Assembly: GCF_011082725.1 (NCBI RefSeq)
Contig: NZ_CP049715.1
Span: 1,736,001 to 1,800,000, forward strand
Direction: 5' to 3'
Length of the DNA: 64,000 nt
Source of the DNA: Apibacter sp. B3706
GTDB lineage: Bacteria > Bacteroidota > Bacteroidia > Flavobacteriales > Weeksellaceae
The notes under the pieces are model-generated. The model ran no database searches. It had not been told where the DNA came from and saw only the letters and a list, made by a program, of their open reading frames with translations. Positions 45,112 to 55,588 of the stretch are shown here, piece after piece. A program made the position numbers and the translations under genes. How positions within the stretch are numbered: the stretch's first letter is position 1; each line of letters opens with the position of its first letter.

Positions 45112-45735
45112 TTAATCCCCAAAATAAATTTTATTTCTTGCCAAATATTTATTGGTATCTTCAATAAAAGAAAGTATCTCTTCTTTTCCAATCTTCTTTT
45201 CTGATGAAGATTTAAACATTTCAGGAAGATCATCCCAAGTTTTACGTAATTCTTGAGAATACTTTTTAAAATTAAAAGAAAACTCTTTTTGAGTGACTTT
45301 ATCCAACTTGGTGAAAATTAATGAAAAAGGGATACCAGATTCTCCCAGCCAGTTGATAAAATCTATATCAATTTTAAGAGGTAAATGACGAGCGTCTATT
45401 AATACAAAAAGGTTTACTAAATTTTTTCTAGACAACACATATTTTTCAATCATCTTAGAAAATGCAGCCCTATTCGTTTTAGAAGCTTTCGCATAACCAT
45501 ATCCCGGCAAATCTGTTAAATACCAGTTGTCATTAATTAAAAAATGATTTATCAATTGAGTCTTTCCGGGAGTGGATGAAGTTTTAGCTAACCCTTTTTT
45601 ATTGGTAAGCATATTAATTAAAGATGATTTACCTACGTTAGATCTGCCTATAAAGGCATATTCAGGCTTATTGCCTTCCGGACAATCTTCAATTAATTTA
45701 CTGCTTTTTATAAATTCTGCTGAATATATATTCAT
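45112..45735 (-). CDS. ysxC: Ribosome-biogenesis GTPase YsxC/EngB
   Basis: Essential GTPase for 50S assembly, 207 residues. GTP motifs: G1 [10 protein letters not shown]2 SSTPGKTQ, G3 [11 protein letters not shown]4 TKLDKV and G5 SSSEKKIG. I take the ATG at 45735 as the start, 12 bases after the hydrolase stop; the TTG at 45771 would overlap that gene by 25 bases and add residues not usual in the family. It is cotranscribed with the upstream hydrolase. Confidence 0.93.
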   Translation of the reverse strand: MNIYSAEFIKSSKLIEDCPEGNKPEYAFIGRSNVGKSSLINMLTNKKGLAKTSSTPGKTQLINHFLINDNWYLTDLPGYGYAKASKTNRAAFSKMIEKYVLSRKNLVNLFVLIDARHLPLKIDIDFINWLGESGIPFSLIFTKLDKVTQKEFSFNFKKYSQELRKTWDDLPEMFKSSSEKKIGKEEILSFIEDTNKYLARNKIYFGD

Positions 45736-45746
45736 GATTTGATTTT

Positions 45747-46511
45747 CTACAATTTCATCTCTTTCAGCCAATTAAAAAGAATTTCATTAAATTCAATCGG
45801 TTTTTCCATCATTGGCGAATGACCGCATTGATCTACCCAAAATAATTGAGAATTAGGAATTCCTTCATGAAATTCTTCCGCTACTTCCGGTGGAGTTACA
45901 TTGTCTTGTTTTCCCCAAATCAGACATGTCGGTTGATGAATATTTTTTAACTCTTTAGATAAATTATGCTTGATGGCACTTCTTGCAATGTGAATTGTTT
46001 TTAAAACTTTGCTCCTGTCAGACAATGTTTCGTATACTTCTTCAACTAATTCTTTAGTGGCAATCTTAGGATCATAAAAAACCTCTTCCGATTTCTTTTT
46101 TATATAATCATAGCTGCCTCTTTTAGGATAGGACTCTCCAAAACTTCTCTCATATAATCCTGAACTACCGGTTAAAACCAAAGAATCAACATATTGAGGT
46201 TTTTTCAAAGAAATCATTAATCCTAAATGTCCACCTAAAGAATTCCCCAAAATAATGGATGGCTCATCAACAACCTTTTGTAGAAAGCTAATCACATAAT
46301 TAGTTAATCCCATTACGTTAGTCCTCAAAGTAGGAAGAGAATATAAAGGAAGTTCAATAGAATACACCTTATAGCCATTTTTGGAAAAAAAATTAACCTG
46401 ATCCGAAAAATTGCTTAAACTACCCATTAAACCATGCAATAAAACTATTGGTTTGCCTTCTCCCTCTACCGTATATGCAAATTTTTTTTCTTTACGAAGA
46501 TTAAAAATCAT
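45747..46511 (-). CDS. Alpha/beta hydrolase
   Basis: Serine hydrolase of 254 residues in the alpha/beta fold. The oxyanion region is [13 protein letters not shown]; the nucleophile is the serine of [10 protein letters not shown]; the acid lies near [12 protein letters not shown] and the catalytic histidine in [10 protein letters not shown]. No signal peptide, so cytoplasmic. The substrate cannot be told. It has a -7 element at 46538-46545 and heads a two-gene unit with ysxC. Confidence 0.88.
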   Translation of the reverse strand: MIFNLRKEKKFAYTVEGEGKPIVLLHGLMGSLSNFSDQVNFFSKNGYKVYSIELPLYSLPTLRTNVMGLTNYVISFLQKVVDEPSIILGNSLGGHLGLMISLKKPQYVDSLVLTGSSGLYERSFGESYPKRGSYDYIKKKSEEVFYDPKIATKELVEEVYETLSDRSKVLKTIHIARSAIKHNLSKELKNIHQPTCLIWGKQDNVTPPEVAEEFHEGIPNSQLFWVDQCGHSPMMEKPIEFNEILFNWLKEMKL

Positions 46512-46537
46512 TAGTCAATCTTATTGCTGTGCAGATG

Positions 46538-46545
46538 CAAAAATA
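46538..46545 (-). promoter_or_regulatory. -7 element (TATTTTTG) for hydrolase-ysxC
   Basis: Perfect TAnnTTTG on the minus strand; predicted leader about 20 bases before the ATG at 46511. Confidence 0.65.
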
Positions 46546-46652
46546 CATCATTTATTACTAAATAAAAACATTATTTACTAATAACTTTCCTTCTTTATGT
46601 ATTTAAATATCCTTTTTTTACCGAATTATTTAGCCCACAAAAGTTATCAACA

Positions 46653-46679
46653 AAAGTGGGTAAAAGTGGAGCAAAGTGG
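46653..46679 (+). promoter_or_regulatory. MraZ operator: three AAAGTGG boxes
   Basis: AAAGTGG occurs at 46653-46659, 46663-46669 and 46673-46679, spaced exactly 10 bp apart by 3-base gaps. This matches the known MraZ target (three TGG[GT]-type repeats, one helical turn apart, before mraZ). The boxes end 11 bases before the -7 element and cover where the -33 element would be, so bound MraZ should block the promoter. Confidence 0.85.
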
Positions 46680-46690
46680 AAAATAATTTC

Positions 46691-46698
46691 TAATTTTG
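46691..46698 (+). promoter_or_regulatory. -7 element (TAATTTTG) of the dcw operon
   Basis: Perfect TAnnTTTG ending 9 bases before the mraZ ATG at 46708; transcription is expected 3-6 bases before the ATG, so the mRNA would be almost leaderless. Confidence 0.72.
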
Positions 46699-46707
46699 AA
46701 GACTAAT

Positions 46708-47175
46708 ATGGTAAATCTTATTGGAACATATGAATGTACCCTTGATTCAAAAGGAAGAATGTTGCTCCCTTCAGGTTTGAAGAAGCAAATGGATACCCTT
46801 TTGCAAGAAGGTTTTGTCCTAAAAAGATCCGTATTTCAACCTTGTTTAGAGCTTCACCCCATGTCTGAATGGAATCAGGTAATGGGCAAAATAAATAAAT
46901 TAAACCGTTTTGTGAAAAAAAATAATGATTTTATCCGCCAATTTACAGCCGGTTTAAAAAATGTGGAAATAGATACCAGCGGACGTTTACAGATAAGTAA
47001 AGATTTGATACAATTTGCTAAGCTTGAAAAAAATATTGTAGTAGCGGCAGCTATTAATGTTATAGAAATATGGGATAAGAACCTTTATGAAGATTCTGTT
47101 AATGTAAATGATTTAGACTTTGCCAATTTAGCAGAGGAAGTAATGGGTAATATATCTGAAGATGAATTATCATAA
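46708..47175 (+). CDS. mraZ: Transcriptional regulator MraZ
   Basis: AbrB-like DNA-binding repressor of 155 residues that controls the division-cell wall operon it heads. Two copies of the swapped-hairpin motif are visible: DSKGRMLLPSGLKKQM (near residue 13) and DTSGRLQISKDL (near residue 90). The start is the ATG at 46708; a TTG at 46696 lies inside the -7 element. Three binding boxes directly upstream imply self-repression. It overlaps rsmH by 14 bases. Confidence 0.95.
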   Translation: MVNLIGTYECTLDSKGRMLLPSGLKKQMDTLLQEGFVLKRSVFQPCLELHPMSEWNQVMGKINKLNRFVKKNNDFIRQFTAGLKNVEIDTSGRLQISKDLIQFAKLEKNIVVAAAINVIEIWDKNLYEDSVNVNDLDFANLAEEVMGNISEDELS

Positions 47176-48070
47176 GCCTGTATTATTACATCCAAGCGTA
47201 GATGCTTTAATTTCTAATCCCAAAGGTATTTACGTAGACTGCACTTTTGGCGGCGGAGGGCACTCTCGTTTAATTTTGGAAAAATTATCTCCTGAAGGAA
47301 AGCTGTTTGCTTTTGATCAAGATTATGATGCAATTGCCAACCTTATTCAAGATAGTCGCTTTACGTTCATTCAACAGAATTTTCGTTATTTAAAAAATTC
47401 GTTGCGATTTTATAAAGTGGACGCTGTTGATGGTATACTTGCCGATTTAGGGGTTTCATCCCATCAATTTGATATGCCGTTAAGAGGTTTTTCCACTCGA
47501 TTTGACGGCCCATTAGACATGAGGATGAATAATAAACAACCCCTAAGTGCAAAAGATATTATTAACAACTATACAGAAGATCAATTAGCTGAAATTTTTT
47601 ATTTATATGGAGAATTAAAACAATCCAGAAAAATTTCAAGAGAAATTATAGAAGCAAGAAAAGAAAAACATATAGAAACAACCTCAGATCTTAAAGTAAT
47701 ATTTGAAAAGAGCATTCCCTCTTTTAAACAAAATAAATTTTTCGCTCAATTATTTCAAGCACTTAGAATTGAAGTAAATGACGAATTAAATGCTTTGAAA
47801 GAACTATTAACTCAAAGCTATGAAATGCTTAAGCCGGGAGGAACATTGGTGTTTATCTCCTACCATTCGCTTGAAGATCGATTGGTTAAAAAATTTTTAA
47901 AAACAGGATTATTTAAAGGAGAGCCGGAAAGAGATATTTACGGGAATTGGGACAAACCTTTTGATATTCCTTATTCAAAAGCTTTAATCCCGGATAACGA
48001 AGAAATCTTAGATAACACAAGAGCACGTAGTGCAAAAATGCGAATAGCAACAAAACGGTACAATGGCTAA
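47162..48070 (+). CDS. rsmH: 16S rRNA C1402 N4-methyltransferase
   Basis: Methylates C1402 in the decoding centre (formerly MraW), 302 residues. Family motifs: DCTFGGGGHSRLIL (SAM loop), GILADLGVSSHQFD, and FISYHSLEDRLVK near residue 238. The start at 47162 overlaps the mraZ end by 14 bases, and its stop overlaps the FtsL-like gene by 8, so translation is chained through the operon. Confidence 0.97.
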   Translation: MNYHKPVLLHPSVDALISNPKGIYVDCTFGGGGHSRLILEKLSPEGKLFAFDQDYDAIANLIQDSRFTFIQQNFRYLKNSLRFYKVDAVDGILADLGVSSHQFDMPLRGFSTRFDGPLDMRMNNKQPLSAKDIINNYTEDQLAEIFYLYGELKQSRKISREIIEARKEKHIETTSDLKVIFEKSIPSFKQNKFFAQLFQALRIEVNDELNALKELLTQSYEMLKPGGTLVFISYHSLEDRLVKKFLKTGLFKGEPERDIYGNWDKPFDIPYSKALIPDNEEILDNTRARSAKMRIATKRYNG

Positions 48071-48413
48071 AAGAAGAGCTAAAAATAAAAAAGCTAGAAC
48101 TATTTTAGATATACTAAAAGGAAAATTTTTAGTAGAGGGAGATGCTTTTTCCGTTTGGAAGTTTATTTTATTTATGATGATTTTGTCTTTAATTTCAATT
48201 TCTTCTTCTCATATAGTTGACGAAAAAGTAGTTGAAATTTCAGAGTTAAAAGAAAAATCAGAAGAATATAAAGCCCGATATGCTTTAATACATAATAAAC
48301 TAATGAAATTGAAAGTAGAATCAGAATTGGAGGACATGGTCATCTCTGATTCACTTCATGCATTAGATAAACAACCTTATAAAATTTTGGTACCTAAAGT
48401 TAAAGATGAATAA
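48063..48413 (+). CDS. FtsL-like division protein
   Basis: A 116-residue bitopic membrane protein: basic cytoplasmic N terminus (KRRAKNKKARTI), one helix at about 33-51, then a periplasmic coiled-coil rich in E and K (KVVEISELKEKSEEYKARYA). Size, topology and position between rsmH and the penicillin-binding protein identify it as the FtsL equivalent of Bacteroidota, although FtsL sequences diverge too much for motif proof. It overlaps both neighbours by 8 bases. Confidence 0.8.
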   Translation: MAKRRAKNKKARTILDILKGKFLVEGDAFSVWKFILFMMILSLISISSSHIVDEKVVEISELKEKSEEYKARYALIHNKLMKLKVESELEDMVISDSLHALDKQPYKILVPKVKDE

Positions 48414-50370
48414 TGAGCGAAAAAAAATATTAGCACGTACCTACTTGGTTGCCGCACTTATTTTATTATTTGCGGTATCCGTGTTTGCTCGCCTTATTTA
48501 TATTCAAACTCATGATACCGAAAAATATAAAAATCTTGCTCAAACCACCAATTTCCGAAATGTAGAAGTTGTAGCCGCAAGAGGTAATTTATATGCGTCG
48601 GACGGTATCTTACTTGCCACCACGATTACTAAGTATGATATATATATGGATATGAAAACTATCCGTAATGAATTGTATCAAAATAACATTGGAGCATTAT
48701 GCGATTCTTTGCAAAAAATGTTTAAAAAGCCAAGCTTTTATTTTTATTCAAAATTAAACGAAGCAAGAAAAAAAGAAAATCAATACTTAAAACTAGCCAA
48801 AGGCCTTGATTACGAACAATTTGCCAGACTTAAAAATTTTCCAATCTTAAACAAAGGAAAAAACAAAGGTGGCTTTATAGTTGAAAGAAGAACCGAGAGA
48901 ATAAAAACCATTTCAGGATTTGGAATCAGAACCTTAGGATTTGATGATGAAAGAGGAAAATCAGGGTTAGAAGGTGCATTTTCTTGTTATTTAAAAGGTA
49001 AAAACGGTAGAGAAATCCAACAAAGAATTAATCAAAAACAGTGGAAACCCATTAATATAGAGTTAGAACCTCAAGATGGAAATGATGTGTATACAACTAT
49101 AGACATGAGGATTCAAGACATTGCTTATTCTGCTTTGCAAGAACAACTTGAAAAATCTGAAGCGGATCATGGTTGTGCTATAGTTATGGAAGTTGCCACC
49201 GGTAAGATCGTTGCCCTTACCAATCTTCAACGAACAAAGGACGGAGGATATGACGATTTACGAAATTTTGCTGTATGGGAGGCAGCAGAACCGGGATCAA
49301 CATTTAAATCAATATCTATGTTGGCTCTTCTGGATGACGGATATGTAGAACCGAATACCACGGTTGATATTGGCCCCGGGTATTGGAAATACTATAAACA
49401 TACCATACGAGATGATCACGGAAGCGGTATTATCACTCTATCACAGGTTCTTTCTCAATCGAGCAGTGTGGGAATTTCTAAAACAGTAGATAAATATTTT
49501 TCTAAAAATCCGCAAGATTTTTTAAATAAAATAAATTCATGGAGCATTAATAAAAAAACAGACATTGATATACCCGGAGAAAGCGCTCCTTACATACCTA
49601 AATACGGTAAAAAATGGAGTCCGGTTACCCTTGCTTGGATGTCATTCGGTTATGGCGTAAAACTTACTCCGCTGCAAATTCTTACTTTTTACAATGGAGT
49701 AGCTAATAACGGCAAATTAATGAAACCTCAACTTCTGTATAAAATTGAATCTAAAGGCATCGTTACCGAAAAATTTACGCCTATAGTTATAAATCAAAAA
49801 ATGGCTTCCCAAAAAGCGATCAACGATTTAAAGAAAATGTTAACCTATGCCGTGGAAACAGGAACGTCAAAAAGTATTTATACACCGAATTTATCAATGG
49901 CCGGTAAAACAGGAACTGCTCAGGTGGAATACTGGAATAAAGGAAAAGGCAGATTATATCAAGCCTCTTTCTGCGGATTTTTTCCCGCAGATCATCCTGA
50001 ATATTCGTGTATAGTAGTCATTAATAAACCAAAAAAAGGATTTTATGGATCTCAGGTTGCGGCTCCTGTATTTAAAGAAATAGCAGGTAAAGTATATCTT
50101 AAAAAACCATTAAATCTTCCCAAAGAAGATAAATCTAAAGAGTCACAAAATATAAATGTATTATTAACTAAAAACCAAAAGCTAACTATTAGCCCATCTA
50201 CTGCCTTGGTTCCAAACGTAATTGGCTATTATGGAAAAGATGCTATCCCCGCTTTGGAAAACCTGGGATTAAAAGTAGTTTATTCAGGAAATGGAAAAGT
50301 CATTGAACAATCCATAATTGGCTATCCCATAAAAAAAGGTATGACTGTATATTTAAAATTAAGCGCATGA
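48406..50370 (+). CDS. ftsI: Division transpeptidase FtsI/PBP3 with PASTA domain
   Basis: Septal peptidoglycan transpeptidase, 654 residues, anchored by one N-terminal helix (about 12-30). Active-site motifs: nucleophile S298 in STFK (298-301), and KTG at 501-503 in GKTGTAQVE. The SxN motif reads SSS (352-354) in LSQSSSVGISK, with serine where asparagine is usual. A C-terminal PASTA domain covers about 600-654 (VPNVIGYYGKDAIPALENLG). It overlaps the FtsL-like gene by 8 bases and murE by 4. Confidence 0.95.
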   Translation: MNNERKKILARTYLVAALILLFAVSVFARLIYIQTHDTEKYKNLAQTTNFRNVEVVAARGNLYASDGILLATTITKYDIYMDMKTIRNELYQNNIGALCDSLQKMFKKPSFYFYSKLNEARKKENQYLKLAKGLDYEQFARLKNFPILNKGKNKGGFIVERRTERIKTISGFGIRTLGFDDERGKSGLEGAFSCYLKGKNGREIQQRINQKQWKPINIELEPQDGNDVYTTIDMRIQDIAYSALQEQLEKSEADHGCAIVMEVATGKIVALTNLQRTKDGGYDDLRNFAVWEAAEPGSTFKSISMLALLDDGYVEPNTTVDIGPGYWKYYKHTIRDDHGSGIITLSQVLSQSSSVGISKTVDKYFSKNPQDFLNKINSWSINKKTDIDIPGESAPYIPKYGKKWSPVTLAWMSFGYGVKLTPLQILTFYNGVANNGKLMKPQLLYKIESKGIVTEKFTPIVINQKMASQKAINDLKKMLTYAVETGTSKSIYTPNLSMAGKTGTAQVEYWNKGKGRLYQASFCGFFPADHPEYSCIVVINKPKKGFYGSQVAAPVFKEIAGKVYLKKPLNLPKEDKSKESQNINVLLTKNQKLTISPSTALVPNVIGYYGKDAIPALENLGLKVVYSGNGKVIEQSIIGYPIKKGMTVYLKLSA

Positions 50371-51824
50371 AAAAGCTTTCAGACCTATTATATAAAGTAT
50401 CCATTGAAAAACTAATTGGTAATGTTGGTTCTTCAATTAAAAATATTTCATTTGATTCAAGAAAAATTGAATCGGGATATATTTTCTTTGCCATAAAAGG
50501 ATACGATTTAGACGGTCATAAATATATACCCCAAGCTATAACCCAAGGGGCAACTGTTGTCGTATGCGAAGAACTTCCTGAAGAGTTATCAGATTACGTA
50601 ACTTATGTTCAGGTTAAAAATTCAAGCATAGCTTTAGGTATAGTCGCTTCAAACTTTTATGACAATCCTTCCGAGAAATTGACACTTGCAGGGATTACAG
50701 GAACTAATGGTAAGACGACCACAACAACTTTACTCTATAATTTATTTACACAATTAGGTTTTCGTTGTGCTTTACTTTCAACAATAGAAAACAGAATTTC
50801 AGATAAAGTTTTAAATTCAAATCATACGACTCCTGATCCTATTACCATAAACCAGTTACTAGCTCAAGCAGTAGACGAAGGTTGTCAATATGCATTCATG
50901 GAAGTCAGTTCTCACGGAATACATCAAAATAGGTTAGCAGGGTTAACTTTTAAAATTGGAGCTTTTACAAATATCACGCATGACCATTTGGATTATCACC
51001 AAACGTTTTCCAATTATATTGCTGCAAAAAAGAAATTTTTTGATGAATTACCAAAGACCGCGATTGCGATCACTAATATGGATGATAAAAATGGTCTTAT
51101 AATGCTTCAAAATACGAACGCTAAAAAAGTAACCTACTCCTTAAAATCAAATTCAGAGTATAAGGGAAAAATTATTGAGAATAGATTAGACGGAATGTTG
51201 TTACAATTTAATAATCAAGAATTTTGGACAGTTTTAGCAGGAAAATTCAATGCATACAATGAACTTTTAGCTTATACTATTGCTTCTGAATTAGGCTTTG
51301 ATTCTTTAGATATTGTAACGGCATTAAGTAAATTACAACGAGTGAAAGGACGATTTGAAACCTATGTGAGCGATGACAAAAAATACATTATTGTGGATTA
51401 TGCCCATACTCCCGATGCGTTACAAAACATTTTGGAGGCCATCAATCAATCCCGTACTAGAAATGAAAAACTAATTACTGTTTTTGGTTGTGGAGGACAT
51501 AGAGATAAGGAGAAAAGACCCAAAATGGGAAATATTGCCACTCGATTATCCGATTTAGCAATTATAACATCCGATAATCCCAGAGATGAAAATCCGGATG
51601 AAATAATACAAGAAATTGAAACTGGAATTGAACCTCAAAATACCAATAAATATTTATCCATAACAGATAGAAAACAAGCCATACGAACAGCCATTAAAAT
51701 AGCAGCACCTAAAGATATAATCCTGATTGCAGGAAAAGGACATGAAAATTATCAAGAAATTAATGGAAAGCATTTTCCATTTGATGATATGAAAATAGCT
51801 AAAGAATTATTAAAAAACACATAA
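50367..51824 (+). CDS. murE: UDP-MurNAc-L-Ala-D-Glu:meso-DAP ligase
   Basis: Adds the third peptide residue to the peptidoglycan precursor, 485 residues. ATP loop [15 protein letters not shown] near residue 110; the amino-acid specificity motif is [11 protein letters not shown], and DNPR is the sign of meso-diaminopimelate rather than lysine, so the wall is of the DAP type. It overlaps ftsI by 4 bases (ATGA) and precedes mraY by 5. Confidence 0.97.
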   Translation: MKKLSDLLYKVSIEKLIGNVGSSIKNISFDSRKIESGYIFFAIKGYDLDGHKYIPQAITQGATVVVCEELPEELSDYVTYVQVKNSSIALGIVASNFYDNPSEKLTLAGITGTNGKTTTTTLLYNLFTQLGFRCALLSTIENRISDKVLNSNHTTPDPITINQLLAQAVDEGCQYAFMEVSSHGIHQNRLAGLTFKIGAFTNITHDHLDYHQTFSNYIAAKKKFFDELPKTAIAITNMDDKNGLIMLQNTNAKKVTYSLKSNSEYKGKIIENRLDGMLLQFNNQEFWTVLAGKFNAYNELLAYTIASELGFDSLDIVTALSKLQRVKGRFETYVSDDKKYIIVDYAHTPDALQNILEAINQSRTRNEKLITVFGCGGHRDKEKRPKMGNIATRLSDLAIITSDNPRDENPDEIIQEIETGIEPQNTNKYLSITDRKQAIRTAIKIAAPKDIILIAGKGHENYQEINGKHFPFDDMKIAKELLKNT

Positions 51825-51829
51825 AAAGG

Positions 51830-53053
51830 ATGCTTTACCACTTATTTGATTATTTAAATGTAAATTATTATATACCCGGAAGCGGTTTATATAGATATAT
51901 TACATTCCGAGCCTTAGCAGCGGTATTTACATCTCTATTTATCTCTTTAATTATTGGTAAAAAAATTATCAATTTCCTTCGTAGAAAACAATTAGGTGAA
52001 ACAGTAAGAGAACTGGGACTTAGCGGACAAAAAGAAAAAGAAGGTACTCCGACTATGGGAGGAATTATTATCATCTTGGCAACGTTGATTCCGGTACTTT
52101 TATTTTGTAAATTAAACAACATCTATATTATTATATTGGTCATATCAACCATTTGGATGGGAATTATTGGCTTTTTAGACGATTTTTTAAAAATTCATAA
52201 AAAAAATAAAGTCGGATTAAAAGGTAAATTCAAAGTTTTAGGTCAGATAAGTCTCGGTATTTTTGTGGGAGTAGTTTTGTATACGAATAAAGATATTGTA
52301 ATCAAAGAAAAAATTGAAGGCTCACATAATATAGAATTCGCAAAAGATTTCTATCCCAGAGAAAAAACATTTAAAACTACTATTCCATTTTTTAAAAACA
52401 ATCAATTTGATTACGGAAAAGTTCTCAAATGGATAGGAATGGATGAAAAAGAATCAGAAGATTTAGTATGGATCATTTTAATTCCGGTAGTTATAACTAT
52501 CGTTACTGCAGTTTCTAACGGAGCCAACCTCACCGATGGAATTGACGGATTAGCAGCTGGAAGTTCTGCAATTATTGTTACCACTCTAGCTTTATTTGCT
52601 TATGTATCCGGAAATATAATGATGGCGGATTACTTAAATTTGATGTATATCCCTAATTCGGGCGAAATAGTAATATTTTCGGCAGCCTTTGCCGGTGCTT
52701 TGATCGGCTTTTTATGGTATAACACGTATCCGGCTCAAATATTTATGGGAGATACGGGAAGTCTTACTATCGGAGGCGTTATCGCAGTTTTAGCTATAGT
52801 TTTAAGAAAAGAATTACTAATCCCTGTATTGTGTGGAATATTTTTAATTGAAAATCTTTCTGTAATACTCCAGGTAATTTATTTTAAATATACTAAGAAA
52901 AAATACGGAGAAGGAAAAAGAATATTTTTAATGTCTCCCCTTCATCACCATTTTCAAAAATTAGGATATCACGAAAGTAAAATAGTAACCCGTTTTTGGA
53001 TTATTGGAATTATGCTGGCCATATTCTGTATCATAACCCTAAAAGTAAGATAA
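51830..53053 (+). CDS. mraY: Phospho-MurNAc-pentapeptide translocase
   Basis: Makes lipid I by joining the precursor to undecaprenyl phosphate in the inner membrane. About ten helices; active-site segments [31 protein letters not shown] and [12 protein letters not shown], ending [11 protein letters not shown]. The 407-residue length includes an extra loop near 155-205 as in other Bacteroidota. It is 5 bases after murE. Confidence 0.97.
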   Translation: MLYHLFDYLNVNYYIPGSGLYRYITFRALAAVFTSLFISLIIGKKIINFLRRKQLGETVRELGLSGQKEKEGTPTMGGIIIILATLIPVLLFCKLNNIYIIILVISTIWMGIIGFLDDFLKIHKKNKVGLKGKFKVLGQISLGIFVGVVLYTNKDIVIKEKIEGSHNIEFAKDFYPREKTFKTTIPFFKNNQFDYGKVLKWIGMDEKESEDLVWIILIPVVITIVTAVSNGANLTDGIDGLAAGSSAIIVTTLALFAYVSGNIMMADYLNLMYIPNSGEIVIFSAAFAGALIGFLWYNTYPAQIFMGDTGSLTIGGVIAVLAIVLRKELLIPVLCGIFLIENLSVILQVIYFKYTKKKYGEGKRIFLMSPLHHHFQKLGYHESKIVTRFWIIGIMLAIFCIITLKVR

Positions 53054-53059
53054 AAAGAA

Positions 53060-54394
53060 ATGAAAAGGCTAGTTATATTAGGAGGTGGAGAAAGTGGCGT
53101 AGGTGCAGCCATATTAGGAAAAAAAGTTGGATTTGAAGTTTTTCTTTCCGATATGGGTTCTATGAAGGATGAATATAAAGCGATTTTATCTGAAAAGGAA
53201 ATTCCATTTGAAGAAAAACAACATACAGAGGCATTAATACTCAATGCTGATTGGATCATAAAAAGCCCGGGGATCCCTAAAAAATCACCCATAATTCAAC
53301 AAATTAATGAAAGACAAATTCTTATTTCATCAGAAATTGAATTTGCCTCGCAATATACCGATGCTACACTTATTGCAATTACCGGTTCAAATGGTAAAAC
53401 AACCACTACCTCATTAACCTATCATATGTATAAAAAAGCAGGTTATTCAGTTGGATTGGCAGGAAATATCGGTAAAAGCTTTGCTTGGCAGGTAGCTGAA
53501 GAAAATTTTGATTATTATATACTTGAAATTAGCAGTTTTCAGTTAGATGACATTCAAAACTTCAAACCCCATATAGCCATGGTCTTGAATTTAAGCCCTG
53601 ACCATCTCGATCGATATGAATACACCTATCAAAAGTATATCGATGCAAAATTTACAATAACTAAAAATCAAGATACTAAGGATTATTTTATATATAATGA
53701 GGATGATCCAATGACTACTAATTGGTTTCAAAATCACAATACCAAAGCGCAAAAGCTTCCTTTTTCTTTACATATGAAAATTGAAAACGGAGCTTTCAGC
53801 GATCATGAAAATATAAACTTCCACATTAACTCAGATACTTTTAAAATGAAAATCAACGAATTAGCACTTACAGGAAAACACAATATTGCCAATTCCATGG
53901 CAGCAGGAATTGCCGGAAAACTATCTAAAATTAAAAATGATTTCATAAAACAAAGTTTAATGGATTTTGAAGCGGTAGAACACCGTTTGGAATTTGTTTT
54001 AAAAATTAATGGAATTAATTTTATCAACGACAGTAAGGCGACCAATGTAAATTCTGTTTATTATGCTTTAGAAAGTATGAAAACACCTGTGGTATGGATT
54101 GTGGGAGGAACCGATAAAGGAAATGATTACAGTGAACTTATTCCATTTGTTCAAAGAAAAGTCAAAGCCATAGTTTGTTTAGGTGTTGATAATAAAAAGA
54201 TAATTGATACTTTTCAGGATATAGTTTCAAACATTGTTGAAACTAAATGTATGAAAGATGCCGTAAATGCAGCCTATAGTTTAGGCTCAAAAGGAGATTC
54301 TGTTCTTCTTTCACCCGCTTGTGCAAGTTTCGATCTATTTAAAAATTATGAAGATCGAGGAAATCAGTTTAAGGAGGAAGTTAGAAAACTTTAA
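53060..54394 (+). CDS. murD: UDP-MurNAc-L-Ala:D-Glu ligase
   Basis: Adds D-glutamate to the peptidoglycan precursor, 444 residues. N-terminal Rossmann start LVILGGGESGVGAAILGKK, ATP loop ITGSNGKTTTTS, LSPDHLDRY, and HRLEFV with NDSKATN in the C-terminal half. It lies 6 bases after mraY and 3 before ftsW. All conserved motifs are intact. Confidence 0.97.
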   Translation: MKRLVILGGGESGVGAAILGKKVGFEVFLSDMGSMKDEYKAILSEKEIPFEEKQHTEALILNADWIIKSPGIPKKSPIIQQINERQILISSEIEFASQYTDATLIAITGSNGKTTTTSLTYHMYKKAGYSVGLAGNIGKSFAWQVAEENFDYYILEISSFQLDDIQNFKPHIAMVLNLSPDHLDRYEYTYQKYIDAKFTITKNQDTKDYFIYNEDDPMTTNWFQNHNTKAQKLPFSLHMKIENGAFSDHENINFHINSDTFKMKINELALTGKHNIANSMAAGIAGKLSKIKNDFIKQSLMDFEAVEHRLEFVLKINGINFINDSKATNVNSVYYALESMKTPVVWIVGGTDKGNDYSELIPFVQRKVKAIVCLGVDNKKIIDTFQDIVSNIVETKCMKDAVNAAYSLGSKGDSVLLSPACASFDLFKNYEDRGNQFKEEVRKL

Positions 54395-54397
54395 TAA

Positions 54398-55588
54398 ATG
54401 AGAAAATTAAAACAATACTTTAAGGGAGATATAACTCTTTGGGCAGCGATATTACTGATTTCGTTAGCTTCCTTCTTACCCGTATATTCTGCCAGTTCGA
54501 ATTTGCAATATGTAGTCGGACAAGGATCTGTTTTGGGACATTTTGCCAAACATGCCGGGTTTATCATAGTCGGAATAGGTATTGTTTTTATTTTTCAAAA
54601 AATTGATTATAAATATTTTGGCGGATTTTCCAAATTATTATTACCGGTAGTTATTTTTTTATTGATACTTACTTTAATGCAAGGAAAAAGTATTGATGGA
54701 GCGAATGCTTCTCGTTGGTTGAAACTTCCGGGGGTTCCGTTTGCCTTTCAAACCTCTGTTTTTGCTGCATTAGTATTAAATATATATGTTGCCCGATATC
54801 TTGATAGAAATAAAGATAAAGAAATAACTTTCAATAATAGTTTTATACCCATTTTACTACCTATTTTTATGGTAGTCGGACTTATATTTCCTGCAAACGG
54901 ATCAACGGGAATTTTAATTTTTTTGATGGTTTTAGCTTTATTGTTTATCGGGGGATATCCTATCAAAATATTACTTTCAATTATCGGGGTTGGTATAATT
55001 GTGGCTATTCTTTTTATAACAATCGTGTTGGAATATCCGGATATGTTTCCCGGCCACAGGGTACATACTTGGAAGAGCAGAATTGAAAACTTTGCAGGAG
55101 AAGATGGAGAAGAAAGTTACCAGGTACAACAAGCTAAAGCAGCTATAGTTCAGGGCGGTATTATACCCAGAGGACCGGGAAAAAGCGCTTTTAAGCAATC
55201 TTTACCTCAATCTTCTTCGGATTTTATATTTGCTATTATAGTAGAGGAATACGGTTATGCAGGTGTGTTTTTATGTTTTTTCCTTTATTTACTTATACTT
55301 TGGAGAATCATTGTTATAGCCACTAAGGTAGAAAATATATTCGGTACTTTATTAGTGGTGGGTATTGGTTTACCGGTTATATTTCAGGCATTTTCCAATA
55401 TGGCTGTAGCCGTAAATTTAATTCCGGTTACCGGACAGCCTCTACCCATATTAAGTTACGGAGGAACTTCCATGTGGGTAACTTATATGGCTTTAGGGAT
55501 TATTATTAGTGTAAGTCGTGATATTGTTTCAAATGAAAACACAGTTAAAGAAAATAATAAAGGAGATATGAATTATGAGATCGCCTAG
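54398..55588 (+). CDS. ftsW: SEDS glycosyltransferase FtsW
   Basis: Septal glycan polymerase that works with FtsI, 396 residues, about ten helices. Typical features: GANASRWLKLPGVPFAFQTS, LPQSSSDFIFAIIVEEYGY and LPILSYGGTSMWV near the C terminus. The catalytic aspartate of SEDS proteins would be in the SSSDFIFA segment. It overlaps murG by 14 bases. Confidence 0.95.
   Translation: MRKLKQYFKGDITLWAAILLISLASFLPVYSASSNLQYVVGQGSVLGHFAKHAGFIIVGIGIVFIFQKIDYKYFGGFSKLLLPVVIFLLILTLMQGKSIDGANASRWLKLPGVPFAFQTSVFAALVLNIYVARYLDRNKDKEITFNNSFIPILLPIFMVVGLIFPANGSTGILIFLMVLALLFIGGYPIKILLSIIGVGIIVAILFITIVLEYPDMFPGHRVHTWKSRIENFAGEDGEESYQVQQAKAAIVQGGIIPRGPGKSAFKQSLPQSSSDFIFAIIVEEYGYAGVFLCFFLYLLILWRIIVIATKVENIFGTLLVVGIGLPVIFQAFSNMAVAVNLIPVTGQPLPILSYGGTSMWVTYMALGIIISVSRDIVSNENTVKENNKGDMNYEIA

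Noticed and set aside
45736-45771. TTG start at 45771 for ysxC
   Set aside because: It overlaps the hydrolase gene and adds residues not expected in the family; the ATG at 45735 is sufficient.
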